17,080 nucleotides of DNA, taken from Bacteroides sp. (GTDB lineage: Bacteria; Bacteroidota; Bacteroidia; Bacteroidales; Bacteroidaceae). Position numbers and translations under genes: made by a program. Below the pieces are notes generated by a model. It was not told where the DNA came from and ran no database searches. It saw only the letters and a program-made list of their open reading frames with translations. This document shows, piece after piece, positions 1 to 7,576 of the stretch. Each line of letters begins with the position of its first letter. The first letter of the stretch is position 1. Where the stretch lies: positions 1-17,080 of the forward strand of contig DXOJ01000740.1 in the NCBI GenBank assembly GCA_019412865.1. Direction: 5' to 3'.

Positions 1-854
1 TAACTAATAATGGTATCATTAAAAATTTAACCCTTAAAGATGTAACAGTGAAACAAGTGTCAGGCGCAGCTGGAGCATTTGCAGCAATAAATACTGGAAC
101 GATTCAGAATTGCGTTATTGATGGAGGAGCGTTGACTGTCAATGGAGCAGATGCTAAGTTGGGGGCTATTACCGGACATAATCAGACTGGTGCGTCAATG
201 ATAAAGGATTGTAAGGTAAAAGGCAATGTGGTACTGACTGTTGCCGGTGGTAAAGTAAATGCCGGTGGATTGGCCGGTGTGAACGGATGGTGGTCTAAGG
301 CACAAATACAAGGTTCTTCGATTGACAAGGAGGTATCCTTTGTATATAGAGGTAATGGTGAAGGTGCCATCGGAGGACTTGTGGGTTGGAATGTTCAGGG
401 AACCATAACTGGTTGTTATTCTTTGATGACTATCACTGCATTTACAGCTGTGAATGCCGGTGGTCTGGTGGGAGGAAACGAAGGACCTGTAACCGCTTCG
501 TTTGCTGCTGGTGAAATAGTGGCCAAAGCGTCCGGAAATATTAGTGGTTTGGTGAAAAATGGTGGAACTTTGACAGGATGTTATTCAACTTCTGTGCTTT
601 CTGGCACTGCTTCTGTTACCATTTGTGGAATATCAACGGGATCAGTGACAGCAAACGAATGTTATTTTATGTCCGACGGAGTTTCGAATCCGGGTGGAAA
701 CTTACCAACTTCAACTAAGGTAAGCGATGCTGCTGCCCTTATTGATAAAATAGTATCCATGAATCAAGCGGTGGCTGGCTCTGGTTACAAGTATGTTGAA
801 AATACAGGAACCGATAGTGCCAGTGTACCTTTACTCATTCAACCGGATGAATAA
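1..854 (+). CDS. GLUG-repeat surface protein, 3' part only
   Basis: The frame is open from base 3 with no stop, so the 5' end lies outside the window. A GTG at 48 is only an internal codon. About 283 residues are visible and end in TAA at 852. The protein is rich in Gly, Thr, Val and Asn and carries degenerate repeats of the GLUG type, such as GGLAGVNG, GGLVGWNVQGTITGCYS and GGLVGGNEG, spaced by roughly 40-60 residues. Family knowledge: GLUG repeats occur in bacterial surface or secreted proteins thought to fold as beta-helices or beta-rich stalks, and in Bacteroides they are often attached to lipoprotein or fimbrillin-like N-termini. Inference: an exported adhesin-like or cell-surface protein. 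No catalytic motif is visible, and the missing N-terminus prevents a firm call on localisation. It is followed by a hairpin at 875-928. Confidence 0.75.
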   Translation, partial: TNNGIIKNLTLKDVTVKQVSGAAGAFAAINTGTIQNCVIDGGALTVNGADAKLGAITGHNQTGASMIKDCKVKGNVVLTVAGGKVNAGGLAGVNGWWSKAQIQGSSIDKEVSFVYRGNGEGAIGGLVGWNVQGTITGCYSLMTITAFTAVNAGGLVGGNEGPVTASFAAGEIVAKASGNISGLVKNGGTLTGCYSTSVLSGTASVTICGISTGSVTANECYFMSDGVSNPGGNLPTSTKVSDAAALIDKIVSMNQAVAGSGYKYVENTGTDSASVPLLIQPDE

Positions 855-874
855 TAACTGACAGGTATTAGTTT

Positions 875-928
875 GAATCCCCTTATTTATCCTTGTTTTG
901 TATATGAAGAGGACAAATAGGGGGATTC
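875..928 (+). terminator. Hairpin downstream of the GLUG gene, probable terminator
   Basis: The arms at 875-892 and 911-928 pair over 18 positions with one G-T wobble and one A-C mismatch, enclosing an 18-nt loop. The hairpin starts 20 nt after the stop codon of the GLUG gene. No T-run follows on the plus strand, so intrinsic termination is likely but not certain. It could also act as an mRNA 3'-end stabiliser. Confidence 0.55.
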
Positions 929-943
929 GTATCTGGAATATAC

Positions 944-951
944 TATCTTTG
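944..951 (+). promoter_or_regulatory. Bacteroides-type -7 promoter element for the GH2 gene
   Basis: The sequence TATCTTTG fits the Bacteroides -7 consensus TAnnTTTG. It lies 68 nt before the GH2 start codon, which would give a 5' leader of about 60 nt. I do not see a good TTTG -33 element at the expected distance upstream, so the call rests on the -7 match and its position after the upstream hairpin. Confidence 0.5.
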
Positions 952-1019
952 TATGTCGAAGACATCTTTGGGTTGATTGCGACAGACAACATGACATTCA
1001 TTATAAAATAAAACTTTAT

Positions 1020-3659
1020 ATGAGACGAATCTTTGTTAGCTTACTGCTTTTATCTCTGTTTTTTATGGGTTATGCCCATGAGCCGGAATTTTCAACAGCC
1101 GGTTTCTTCCGGTTACCGGATACCGGGCGTGATGTGTACTCGATGAATCCTGCCTGGCGCTTTTATAAAGGAAGTGCGGTGGGTGCCGAAGCAAAAGAAT
1201 TTAACGACAAAGCCTGGCAGGTGGTGTCTTTACCTAATGGTATCGAGTATCTTCCTACTGAGGCTAGTGGTTGCATCAATTATCAGGGGGAAGTATGGTA
1301 TCGTAAACACTTTACTCCATCCGAAGCATTGAAAGGGAAGAAACTGTTTCTGCACTTTGAAGCCATTATGGGTAAAAGTAAGATTTATGTAAACGGTAAA
1401 TTATTGGCAGAGCACTTTGGAGGCTATCTTCCCGTATCGGTAGATGTGACTGATGCATTGAAGTGGAGAGAGGACAACGTGATTGCGGTGTGGGCTGATA
1501 ATAGCGACGATCCGACCTATGCGCCTGGAAAACCACAAGATGTGTTAGATTACGCCTACTTGGGAGGCATTTATCGGGATTGCTGGCTGATTGCACATAA
1601 TTATGTGTTTATCACGGATCCGAATTACGAGAACAAAATAGCAGGAGGCGGACTGTTTATTGCCACTGATCGTGTATCGGAGCAATCGGCAGATATTCTC
1701 TTGAAAGCGCATATACGTAATGAAGACAAACAGGGCTTTGCAGGAAAAATTTCCTATTCTTTAGTAGACCGTGAAGGAAAAGAAGTGGCATCGTCAGATG
1801 TGAAACTGAATATCCGTAAAGGGACTGCGACAAGTCATAATGGAAAGATGAAAGTGGAGCAGCCGCATTTATGGACTCCTGAATCACCTTATCTGTATAA
1901 TCTGTGTGTGCGTATTTATGATAAGAATGGAAATGTAGTAGACGGTTATCGTCGTCGCGTCGGTATCCGTAGTATCGAATTTAAGGGAAAAGATGGCTTC
2001 TGGCTGAATGGAAAACCTTATGGTAAACCTTTGATGGGAGCTAATCGGCATCAGGATTTTGCAGTTGTAGGAAATGCGGTTGCCAATAGTATTCACTGGC
2101 GTGATGCCAAGAAACTGAAAGATTTGGGGCTGGAAGTAATCCGTAATGCACATTGTCCGCAAGACCCAGCTTTTATGGATGCTTGTGATGAACTTGGCCT
2201 GTTTGTTATCGTGAATACTCCGGGATGGCAATTCTGGAATGACGAACCCATTTTTGCCAAACGGGTTTATAATGATATACGTAATATGGTTCGCCGTGAC
2301 CGTAATCATCCTTGTGTATGGCTGTGGGAACCGATCTTGAATGAGACATGGTATCCGGAAGATTTTGCCGGGTGTGTGAAAGGGATTGTTGATGAGGAAT
2401 ATCCTTATCCATCCTGCTATTCCGGTTGTGATGTGCAAGCCAAAGGCTCGCAATATTTTCCGGTGCAGTTTGCCCATCCGATGGATCTTTCAAAACGTGA
2501 TCCTAAAATTACTTACTTTACACGCGAGTGGGGAGATAATGTCGATGATTGGAGTTCGCACAATTCTCCAAGTCGCACAGCCCGTAACTGGGGAGAACAG
2601 CCCATGCTTATACAGGCTGCTCATTACGCTTCTCCTTATTATAATTACATTTGCTATGATGGTTTGTATAAAGAGTCTCCCTGGCATGTGGGCGGATGCT
2701 TGTGGCATTCGTTCGATCATCAGCGGGGATATCATCCGGACCCGTTCTATGGTGGATTGATGGATGTATTCCGTCAGCCTAAGTATTCTTATTATATGTT
2801 TAAGGCGCAACGTCCGGCTGTCGTTTCCGAGAGTTTGGCAGAAAGCGGACCGATGGTTTATATCGCTCACGAGATGACACCGTTCTCAAGCAGAGATGTA
2901 ACGGTGTATTCCAACTGCGATGAAGTTCGTTTGACTGTGAATAAAGAGGGGCAAACTTATATCTATAAAAAAGACAAGACGCGAAAAGGAATGCCTTCTC
3001 CGGTAATAACTTTCCCCGGGGTATTTGACTTTATGGTTGATAAGAAGATGACTCGTGAAAAGCATGATGCGGACGTCTATTTCCTGGCAGAGGGACTGAT
3101 GGATGGTAAGGTGGTGGCTACACATAAAGTAATGCCAGCCCGCCGTGCAGAACAGATTCGTTTGAGAGTAGACAACGAAGGAATCGGACTGCGTGCTGAT
3201 GGATCTGATTTTGTTACTGTTGTGGCAGAAATCACAGATAAGAATGGAAATGTAAAGCGTTTGAATAATTATTATATCAAATTCTTTGTAGAAGGAGAGG
3301 GACGTATTTTGGGCGGAGCTAATGTATTGGCAAATCCTGCTCCGGTGAAATGGGGCAGTGCTCCCGTATTGATCCAGTCGACCACGACTCCCGGAAAGAT
3401 TAAGGTAAGAGCCAGTGTTTTGTTTGAGGGATCACAGATGCCCGTAAGCGGTGAACTGGAACTAACATCTTCCGCTCCAATGTATCCATTGATATTTGAT
3501 AAGAAAGAAGAAGCGTTGCTTAAGCCATCCGAATCGTTCTCCATGGACAAGAAGAATGATGCTGAACTGGAGTTGGAACGCCTCCGTCGTGAACTGAATG
3601 AATTAAAACTGAAAGAAGTGGAGCAACAACAGACAGATTTCGGTGAGAAATTGGATTAA
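1020..3659 (+). CDS. Secreted glycoside hydrolase family 2 (beta-galactosidase-like)
   Basis: This 879-residue protein starts with a signal peptide (residues 1-19, hydrophobic core LLLLSLFF, ending GYA|HE) and has no lipobox cysteine, so it is probably periplasmic or secreted. The GH2 layout is visible: a sugar-binding jelly roll (about 40-195, with WYRKHF and the IYVNGK and GGYLPVSVDVT motifs), an Ig-like domain (about 200-320), and a TIM barrel (about 325-600, starting WLNGKP and MGANRHQD). The likely acid/base is E442 in the motif ILNE, and the likely nucleophile is E503 in TREWGDN; both are motif-based assignments. A further Ig-like domain lies at about 708-815. The last 35 residues are charged and helical. 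GH2 enzymes cleave beta-galactosides, beta-mannosides or beta-glucuronides; the substrate cannot be read from this sequence. It appears monocistronic, with a promoter element at 944 and a terminator at 3737, and no other plant- or host-glycan genes adjoin it. Confidence 0.85.
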   Translation: MRRIFVSLLLLSLFFMGYAHEPEFSTAGFFRLPDTGRDVYSMNPAWRFYKGSAVGAEAKEFNDKAWQVVSLPNGIEYLPTEASGCINYQGEVWYRKHFTPSEALKGKKLFLHFEAIMGKSKIYVNGKLLAEHFGGYLPVSVDVTDALKWREDNVIAVWADNSDDPTYAPGKPQDVLDYAYLGGIYRDCWLIAHNYVFITDPNYENKIAGGGLFIATDRVSEQSADILLKAHIRNEDKQGFAGKISYSLVDREGKEVASSDVKLNIRKGTATSHNGKMKVEQPHLWTPESPYLYNLCVRIYDKNGNVVDGYRRRVGIRSIEFKGKDGFWLNGKPYGKPLMGANRHQDFAVVGNAVANSIHWRDAKKLKDLGLEVIRNAHCPQDPAFMDACDELGLFVIVNTPGWQFWNDEPIFAKRVYNDIRNMVRRDRNHPCVWLWEPILNETWYPEDFAGCVKGIVDEEYPYPSCYSGCDVQAKGSQYFPVQFAHPMDLSKRDPKITYFTREWGDNVDDWSSHNSPSRTARNWGEQPMLIQAAHYASPYYNYICYDGLYKESPWHVGGCLWHSFDHQRGYHPDPFYGGLMDVFRQPKYSYYMFKAQRPAVVSESLAESGPMVYIAHEMTPFSSRDVTVYSNCDEVRLTVNKEGQTYIYKKDKTRKGMPSPVITFPGVFDFMVDKKMTREKHDADVYFLAEGLMDGKVVATHKVMPARRAEQIRLRVDNEGIGLRADGSDFVTVVAEITDKNGNVKRLNNYYIKFFVEGEGRILGGANVLANPAPVKWGSAPVLIQSTTTPGKIKVRASVLFEGSQMPVSGELELTSSAPMYPLIFDKKEEALLKPSESFSMDKKNDAELELERLRRELNELKLKEVEQQQTDFGEKLD

Positions 3660-3736
3660 GACGACTCATTGCAACAATTTACTACTCCGGTACGTTTTCT
3701 TAATGAACCGGTGGTAGAGAATAAATGTAATATTCT

Positions 3737-3773
3737 TTAGGCACGGGGACACTCATTCCGTGCCTAATTTTTT
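3737..3773 (+). terminator. Intrinsic terminator of the GH2 gene
   Basis: Perfect 10-bp arms TTAGGCACGG (3737-3746) and CCGTGCCTAA (3758-3767) enclose an 11-nt loop and are followed directly by TTTTTT (3768-3773 within the run). This is a textbook Rho-independent terminator on the plus strand, 77 nt after the GH2 stop codon. Confidence 0.9.
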
Positions 3774-3792
3774 ATGTTTCATTTTTTATCTC

Positions 3793-3800
3793 TATCTTTG
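3793..3800 (+). promoter_or_regulatory. Bacteroides-type -7 promoter element for the Fe-S assembly gene
   Basis: TATCTTTG matches the TAnnTTTG consensus and lies 25 nt before the ATG at 3826, just downstream of the GH2 terminator. This gives a short leader. The upstream T-rich tract shares space with the terminator tail, and no clean -33 TTTG is visible. Confidence 0.6.
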
Positions 3801-3825
3801 CGATACACAATTAATTGAAGACGTT

Positions 3826-4137
3826 ATGGAAAAAATAGAAATAGAAGAAAAGATTGTAGCCATGCTGAAAACGGTGTACGACCCGGAGATTCCGGTGAAC
3901 GTATACGATCTTGGACTGATTTATAAGATAGATGTTGCCGATAATGGAGAGACAGTGCTGGACATGACACTGACAGCTCCTAATTGTCCAGCGGCTGATT
4001 TTATCATGGAAGATATCCGTCAGAAAGTAGAATCGGTGGAAGGTGTAACGACGGCTACTATTAATCTGGTCTTTGAACCGGAGTGGGACAAAGACATGAT
4101 GAGTGAAGAAGCTAAATTGGAATTAGGTTTTCTTTAA
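3826..4137 (+). CDS. MIP18/SufT family (DUF59) Fe-S cluster assembly protein
   Basis: The product has 103 residues from ATG 3826. An in-frame GTG at 3760 would add 22 residues but starts inside the terminator stem of the previous gene and upstream of the promoter element, so I rejected it. The whole protein is one MIP18/DUF59 domain: DPEIPVNVYDLGLIY near residues 19-33 is the family signature, and TLTAPNCP near 49-56 holds the conserved cysteine. Family members (SufT, PaaD, human MIP18/CIAO2) help mature or deliver Fe-S clusters in the cytoplasm; in Bacteroides such stand-alone proteins are usually annotated as metal-sulfur cluster assembly factors. No suf genes are adjacent. The lpxH-like gene follows after 72 nt and may be co-transcribed, since I see no separate promoter or terminator between them. 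Confidence 0.88.
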   Translation: MEKIEIEEKIVAMLKTVYDPEIPVNVYDLGLIYKIDVADNGETVLDMTLTAPNCPAADFIMEDIRQKVESVEGVTTATINLVFEPEWDKDMMSEEAKLELGFL

Positions 4138-4209
4138 TCGTTCTATGTCAGGCAGTGCTCTGATTTTATAAGTTGTAATTCGTTATTAGATCTCGTAACT
4201 GGTAATTAA

Positions 4210-4974
4210 ATGAAGAACATTTATTTTCTTTCCGATGCACATCTTGGTTCTCGTGCTATTGAGCACGGACGTACTCAAGAACGGCGTTTGGTGAACTTCC
4301 TCGATAGTATAAAGCATAAGGCTTCCGCCATTTATCTACTGGGAGATATGTTCGACTTCTGGTATGAATTCCGGCTGGTAGTTCCTAAGGGGTACACCCG
4401 TTTCTTGGGGAAGCTCTCCGAACTAACAGATATGGGTGTAGAGGTGCATTTTTTTATAGGTAATCATGACATCTGGTGTGGAGACTATCTCACCAAAGAG
4501 TGTGGTGTCATCATGCATCGCGAACCATTGACTACTGAAATCTACGGAAAGGAGTTTTATCTTGCTCATGGTGACGGCTTGGGTGATCCGGATAAGAAGT
4601 TCAAGCTACTTCGTTCGATGTTCCACAGCAAAACTTTGCAAACGATGTTTTCTGCTATTCATCCCCGCTGGAGTGTTGAATTGGGTTTAACATGGGCTAA
4701 GCACAGCCGACAAAAACGGGCGGACGGAAAGGAACCGGATTATATGGGAGAAAACAAGGAACACTTGGTACTATATACCAAAGACTACTTGAAAAGCCAT
4801 CCCAATATCAACTTCTTTATTTACGGACATCGTCACATTGAACTGGATTTGATGTTGAGCGCCACCTCCCGTGTGTTGATTTTGGGAGACTGGATTAACT
4901 TCTTCTCTTATGCCGTGTTTGACGGAGAGAATCTCTTTTTGGAAGAGTATATCGAGGGAGAGACACAGGTCTAA
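4210..4974 (+). CDS. lpxH: UDP-2,3-diacylglucosamine diphosphatase (LpxH-like)
   Basis: This 254-residue cytoplasmic or membrane-peripheral metallophosphoesterase has the full set of metal-binding motifs: SDAHLG (D9, H11), GDMFDFW (D46, D49), GNHD (N85, H86), AHGD (H120) and YGHRH (H207, H209). The FDFW motif after the second metal motif, the length and the RHIELDL stretch fit LpxH. The reaction is hydrolysis of UDP-2,3-diacylglucosamine to 2,3-diacylglucosamine 1-phosphate (lipid X) plus UMP, the fourth step of lipid A synthesis. Other lpx genes are not in the window, so the role is from family resemblance. The gene follows the Fe-S assembly gene by 72 nt and converges on the sus operon, separated by a hairpin at 5028-5076. 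A different phosphoesterase of the LpxH2/YbbF type would look alike at this level. Confidence 0.85.
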   Translation: MKNIYFLSDAHLGSRAIEHGRTQERRLVNFLDSIKHKASAIYLLGDMFDFWYEFRLVVPKGYTRFLGKLSELTDMGVEVHFFIGNHDIWCGDYLTKECGVIMHREPLTTEIYGKEFYLAHGDGLGDPDKKFKLLRSMFHSKTLQTMFSAIHPRWSVELGLTWAKHSRQKRADGKEPDYMGENKEHLVLYTKDYLKSHPNINFFIYGHRHIELDLMLSATSRVLILGDWINFFSYAVFDGENLFLEEYIEGETQV

Positions 4975-5027
4975 TTATGTTTCAACAAAATAAAAGGTCA
5001 GGCATAATACGGAACAAAATATAAAAC

Positions 5028-5076
5028 AAGGGCACAAAGAAGTAGCAGAAAAATAACCTGCCATCTTTGTGCCTTT
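5028..5076. terminator. Bidirectional terminator between lpxH and the sus operon
   Basis: Arms AAGGGCACAAAGA (5028-5040) and TCTTTGTGCCTTT (5064-5076) pair over 13 positions with a single G-T wobble. A second short stem, GCAG with CTGC at 5045-5048 and 5058-5061, lies within the loop. The hairpin sits between two convergent genes (stops at 4974 and 5140). A-rich and T-rich flanks allow it to serve both strands. The rest of the 4975-5139 gap shows nothing else I can name. Confidence 0.75.
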
Positions 5077-5139
5077 GTCGTTAGAGAATCTTCAATGCTT
5101 ATTAGTTAAATCTTCCTTTCTGCTCAAAACACCCGCTCG

Positions 5140-7416
5140 TTATTCGGCAAAGTTGGTGTATAAGCGGAACTCGTGTGCAGGAACACTGATCTTTTTTTCT
5201 CCCTCCACGGGATTCCCATTTTCCAGATATAGATACCATGTACCTTCAGGAATAGTATAATCGATAGATGCATTGGTGAAATTCGCATACACATGAAGTT
5301 GTTTCCCATTCACAGCTTTCAATGTCAGTGTACGTCCATTATCCCAATCATTATAACTGACTTTCCAGGTAAATTGAGAAGAAGCGTTGAATAAATCGGA
5401 GTGTGTTGTCCGTAGAGTGATTAGTTTTGTATAAATATCTACCGAGCTTTTACGCTCTGTCTGATATTCCCAAAGGACTGGTTTCTTTCCGGTACGTCCA
5501 TTTTCGTCTATTGAAATATCATACCCCATTTCGCCGAATTGCCAAAGCATTTTCGGACCTGGAACCGTAAAGAAGAATGCGGCGTTGGATGATAACTGTT
5601 TGAGCCGTTCGGACAGGTTGGTTTTTAAGGCTCCATTTCCGTATTCAATCTGTTTATAGGCACACCGCTCTTCGTCATGACTTTCCATATAGCCCACAAA
5701 TTGATTCGGACGGGTGGTGTCATATAATCCGGAGAAATCACTATTATCTTTCCAGCCCATAGCCGACTGACAATAAGAATGGTTCATATTCCTCCAAAAA
5801 TGAATTCCTTCTGTGGCTAAAGTTGTTTCTTCATTTGCACAGAAATGTTCCATGATAACCATTGCATCTTCTTTGACAGCTTTTACGGCTTCGTAGTATT
5901 CTTTCAGTACTGATACACGAGCAGGGTCGGTTGCCGCCAAATCATCATCACCTGTTGTCTGTTTCTGTGTGAAACCTTTGGTGAAATCGAAACGGAAACC
6001 GTCGATGTGGTAAGTATCTAACAGATATTTCAGGTTGCGTTTGACAAAAGCTTTTGTTTGTTCTGAAGTGTGATTGAAATCATCCGGTGAAAAAACATAC
6101 TTCTGATGCGGTGTTACAGTATTCAGCCATGGATTCTTAGTGGAAGGGCGGTTATTAAACGTATCCCAGTACATACGGGCAAACGGATTATCATTGTTCG
6201 TATGGTTGTAGACTACATCGAAAATAACGGCGATTCCATTCTGATGGCAGGCGTCAATAAAAGCTTTATATTCATTTTGAGTTCCATACGAGGCATCCAG
6301 TGCAAAGTATAGTCCGGTGTTGTATCCCCAACTGTCATTACCTGCAAATTCTTGTACAGGCATCAGTTCGATAGCATCTATTCCCAGTTCTTTTAAGTAA
6401 GGCAGCTTTTCCATTGCTCCTGCCAGATTTCCACTGGAAGTAAAATCCCGCAACAAAAGCTCATAGATGACCGGATTTTCTTTATTCTTCATCTCAAATT
6501 CTCCGGCACTCCATTGATAGGGTTGTGGGTTTGTGTTTACGACTGATACGTAAGGTGCTTGTGCGTCGGTGGGAAAGTTGGTATCCACTCCCTTTTCCAA
6601 TGCTTGCTCACAATAAGGATCGCACAAGTAAGTACCGCCATCCGAAGCACTGTACACAAAGTACTGGAACAGTGTTTCACCGGCAGTCAATCCCTCCAGA
6701 GTGATCCACCAGCAATGGTTTGTTTCGTCATATTTCATCATGTAGCGACTATCCAGTTTCCAGTTGTTGAAATTACCTGTTACAAATACACAATCTTTAT
6801 GACCGCCCTGACTGTCTTTATCATATAATACAAGCGTTATCGAAGTGGCCGAATGAATATGAATACCCTCTTTCTCTTCTCCGGATACGGGGAGAGGGGC
6901 TTTTTGCGGTTCTTCCCAGATAAATCCGTTTTGACTATCTTCTACTAAAGTTGCGTAATCGTAGGTTTGCTGACTGCCTTCCGCATTACGTACAATCAGG
7001 TTAATGGTCTGTAAGGGAGTAGATGGAGCAACAGAATAGAAATGGCGGATAGATGAGGAAAGGGTGATACTCCACACATTGTCCTTTGCCTTTTTCAGTC
7101 TGTATTTATTCTGATTATCTCCCCATGTAGGTGCACCTGTCCAGTTTGCTCCTGTTCCGGAGTGTAAGTACAAGTCGTCAGCGTAACCATAGAAGTTACT
7201 TCCTTCGGGTGCTTTGAAGGTGATAGTAAGTGGTTCATCCGCTTTAGGAATAACTGGATCAAAATTGAATCCGTCGTGGAGAACTTGTTCTTCCGGGGCA
7301 GGATCAGTTCCGGACGAAGGACGCTCGCCCGGCATCAACGGATCATCATCTGAACAAGCTCCAAAGCTGTTGAGTATCAGCAATAAAAGGAGCCAAATAT
7401 ATTTAAAATCTTTCAT
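5140..7416 (-). CDS. susG: Cell-surface alpha-amylase, GH13, in the susG position
   Basis: The 758-residue product starts at ATG 7416; a TTG nine codons upstream (7443) would precede the signal peptide with an extra charged stretch and is less likely. Residues 1-20 form a lipoprotein signal, with Cys21 in SFGAC followed by SDDDP, an acidic stretch like the Bacteroides surface-export signal. Two N-terminal beta modules follow: about 45-170 (FYGYADDLYLH, NVWSITL) and a CBM48-like module at about 180-285 (VFVTGNFNNWK, FQYFVY). The GH13 barrel spans about 310-680 with all four conserved regions: DVVYNH (400-405), GFRFDF with nucleophile D477, MEHF with acid/base E523, and ESHDEE with D581. A C-terminal beta domain closes the protein. 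Role: endo-cleavage of starch alpha-1,4 bonds at the surface to feed SusC/SusD. This layout lacks the SusG arrangement of B. thetaiotaomicron (CBM58 inserted into the barrel) and matches, from memory, B. ovatus BoGH13A_Sus (CBM98-CBM48-GH13_47). It is the last operon gene, 160 nt after susF. Confidence 0.9.
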   Translation of the reverse strand: MKDFKYIWLLLLLILNSFGACSDDDPLMPGERPSSGTDPAPEEQVLHDGFNFDPVIPKADEPLTITFKAPEGSNFYGYADDLYLHSGTGANWTGAPTWGDNQNKYRLKKAKDNVWSITLSSSIRHFYSVAPSTPLQTINLIVRNAEGSQQTYDYATLVEDSQNGFIWEEPQKAPLPVSGEEKEGIHIHSATSITLVLYDKDSQGGHKDCVFVTGNFNNWKLDSRYMMKYDETNHCWWITLEGLTAGETLFQYFVYSASDGGTYLCDPYCEQALEKGVDTNFPTDAQAPYVSVVNTNPQPYQWSAGEFEMKNKENPVIYELLLRDFTSSGNLAGAMEKLPYLKELGIDAIELMPVQEFAGNDSWGYNTGLYFALDASYGTQNEYKAFIDACHQNGIAVIFDVVYNHTNNDNPFARMYWDTFNNRPSTKNPWLNTVTPHQKYVFSPDDFNHTSEQTKAFVKRNLKYLLDTYHIDGFRFDFTKGFTQKQTTGDDDLAATDPARVSVLKEYYEAVKAVKEDAMVIMEHFCANEETTLATEGIHFWRNMNHSYCQSAMGWKDNSDFSGLYDTTRPNQFVGYMESHDEERCAYKQIEYGNGALKTNLSERLKQLSSNAAFFFTVPGPKMLWQFGEMGYDISIDENGRTGKKPVLWEYQTERKSSVDIYTKLITLRTTHSDLFNASSQFTWKVSYNDWDNGRTLTLKAVNGKQLHVYANFTNASIDYTIPEGTWYLYLENGNPVEGEKKISVPAHEFRLYTNFAE

Positions 7417-7483
7417 AAGTCTTATTTTAGGGTTTTTCTTCAAATGTGGCGGTATATTTTAGCATAGGATTGCCGAATTTCAA

Positions 7484-7531
7484 TAATATCTCAAATCTCC
7501 TCCTTCCCAAAAGGGGAGATTTGAGATATTA
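7484..7531 (-). repeat. Perfect 17-bp inverted repeat (hairpin) between susF and susG
   Basis: Left arm TAATATCTCAAATCTCC (7484-7500) and right arm GGAGATTTGAGATATTA (7515-7531) are exact reverse complements with a 14-nt spacer; a further T-G and C-G pair can form inside. It lies in the 160-nt gap between the susF stop (7577) and the susG ATG (7416). On the operon transcript no U-run follows it, so it is not a classic terminator. It may lower read-through into susG, protect the upstream mRNA from 3' decay, or be a remnant of a small repeat element. The remaining gap sequence shows no TAnnTTTG element on the minus strand. Confidence 0.85.
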
Positions 7532-7576
7532 CCAAAATCGACCTTACTGGTTATGCCGTTTAAGAATGTCCGGGAT

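Noticed and set aside
1884..2870. Several open frames on both strands inside the GH2 gene
   Set aside because: They overlap the catalytic barrel in other frames, have low-complexity composition and no family motif.
3760..3825. GTG start extending the MIP18-family protein by 22 residues
   Set aside because: It starts inside the GH2 terminator stem and upstream of the promoter element; the added residues are not part of the family domain.
4138..4209. Separate promoter for the lpxH-like gene
   Set aside because: No TAnnTTTG element is visible in the 72-nt gap, so I did not list one; co-transcription with the upstream gene is simpler.
7417..7443. TTG start nine codons upstream of the amylase ATG
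   Set aside because: It places a charged stretch before an otherwise well-formed lipoprotein signal; the ATG at 7416 gives the standard signal length.
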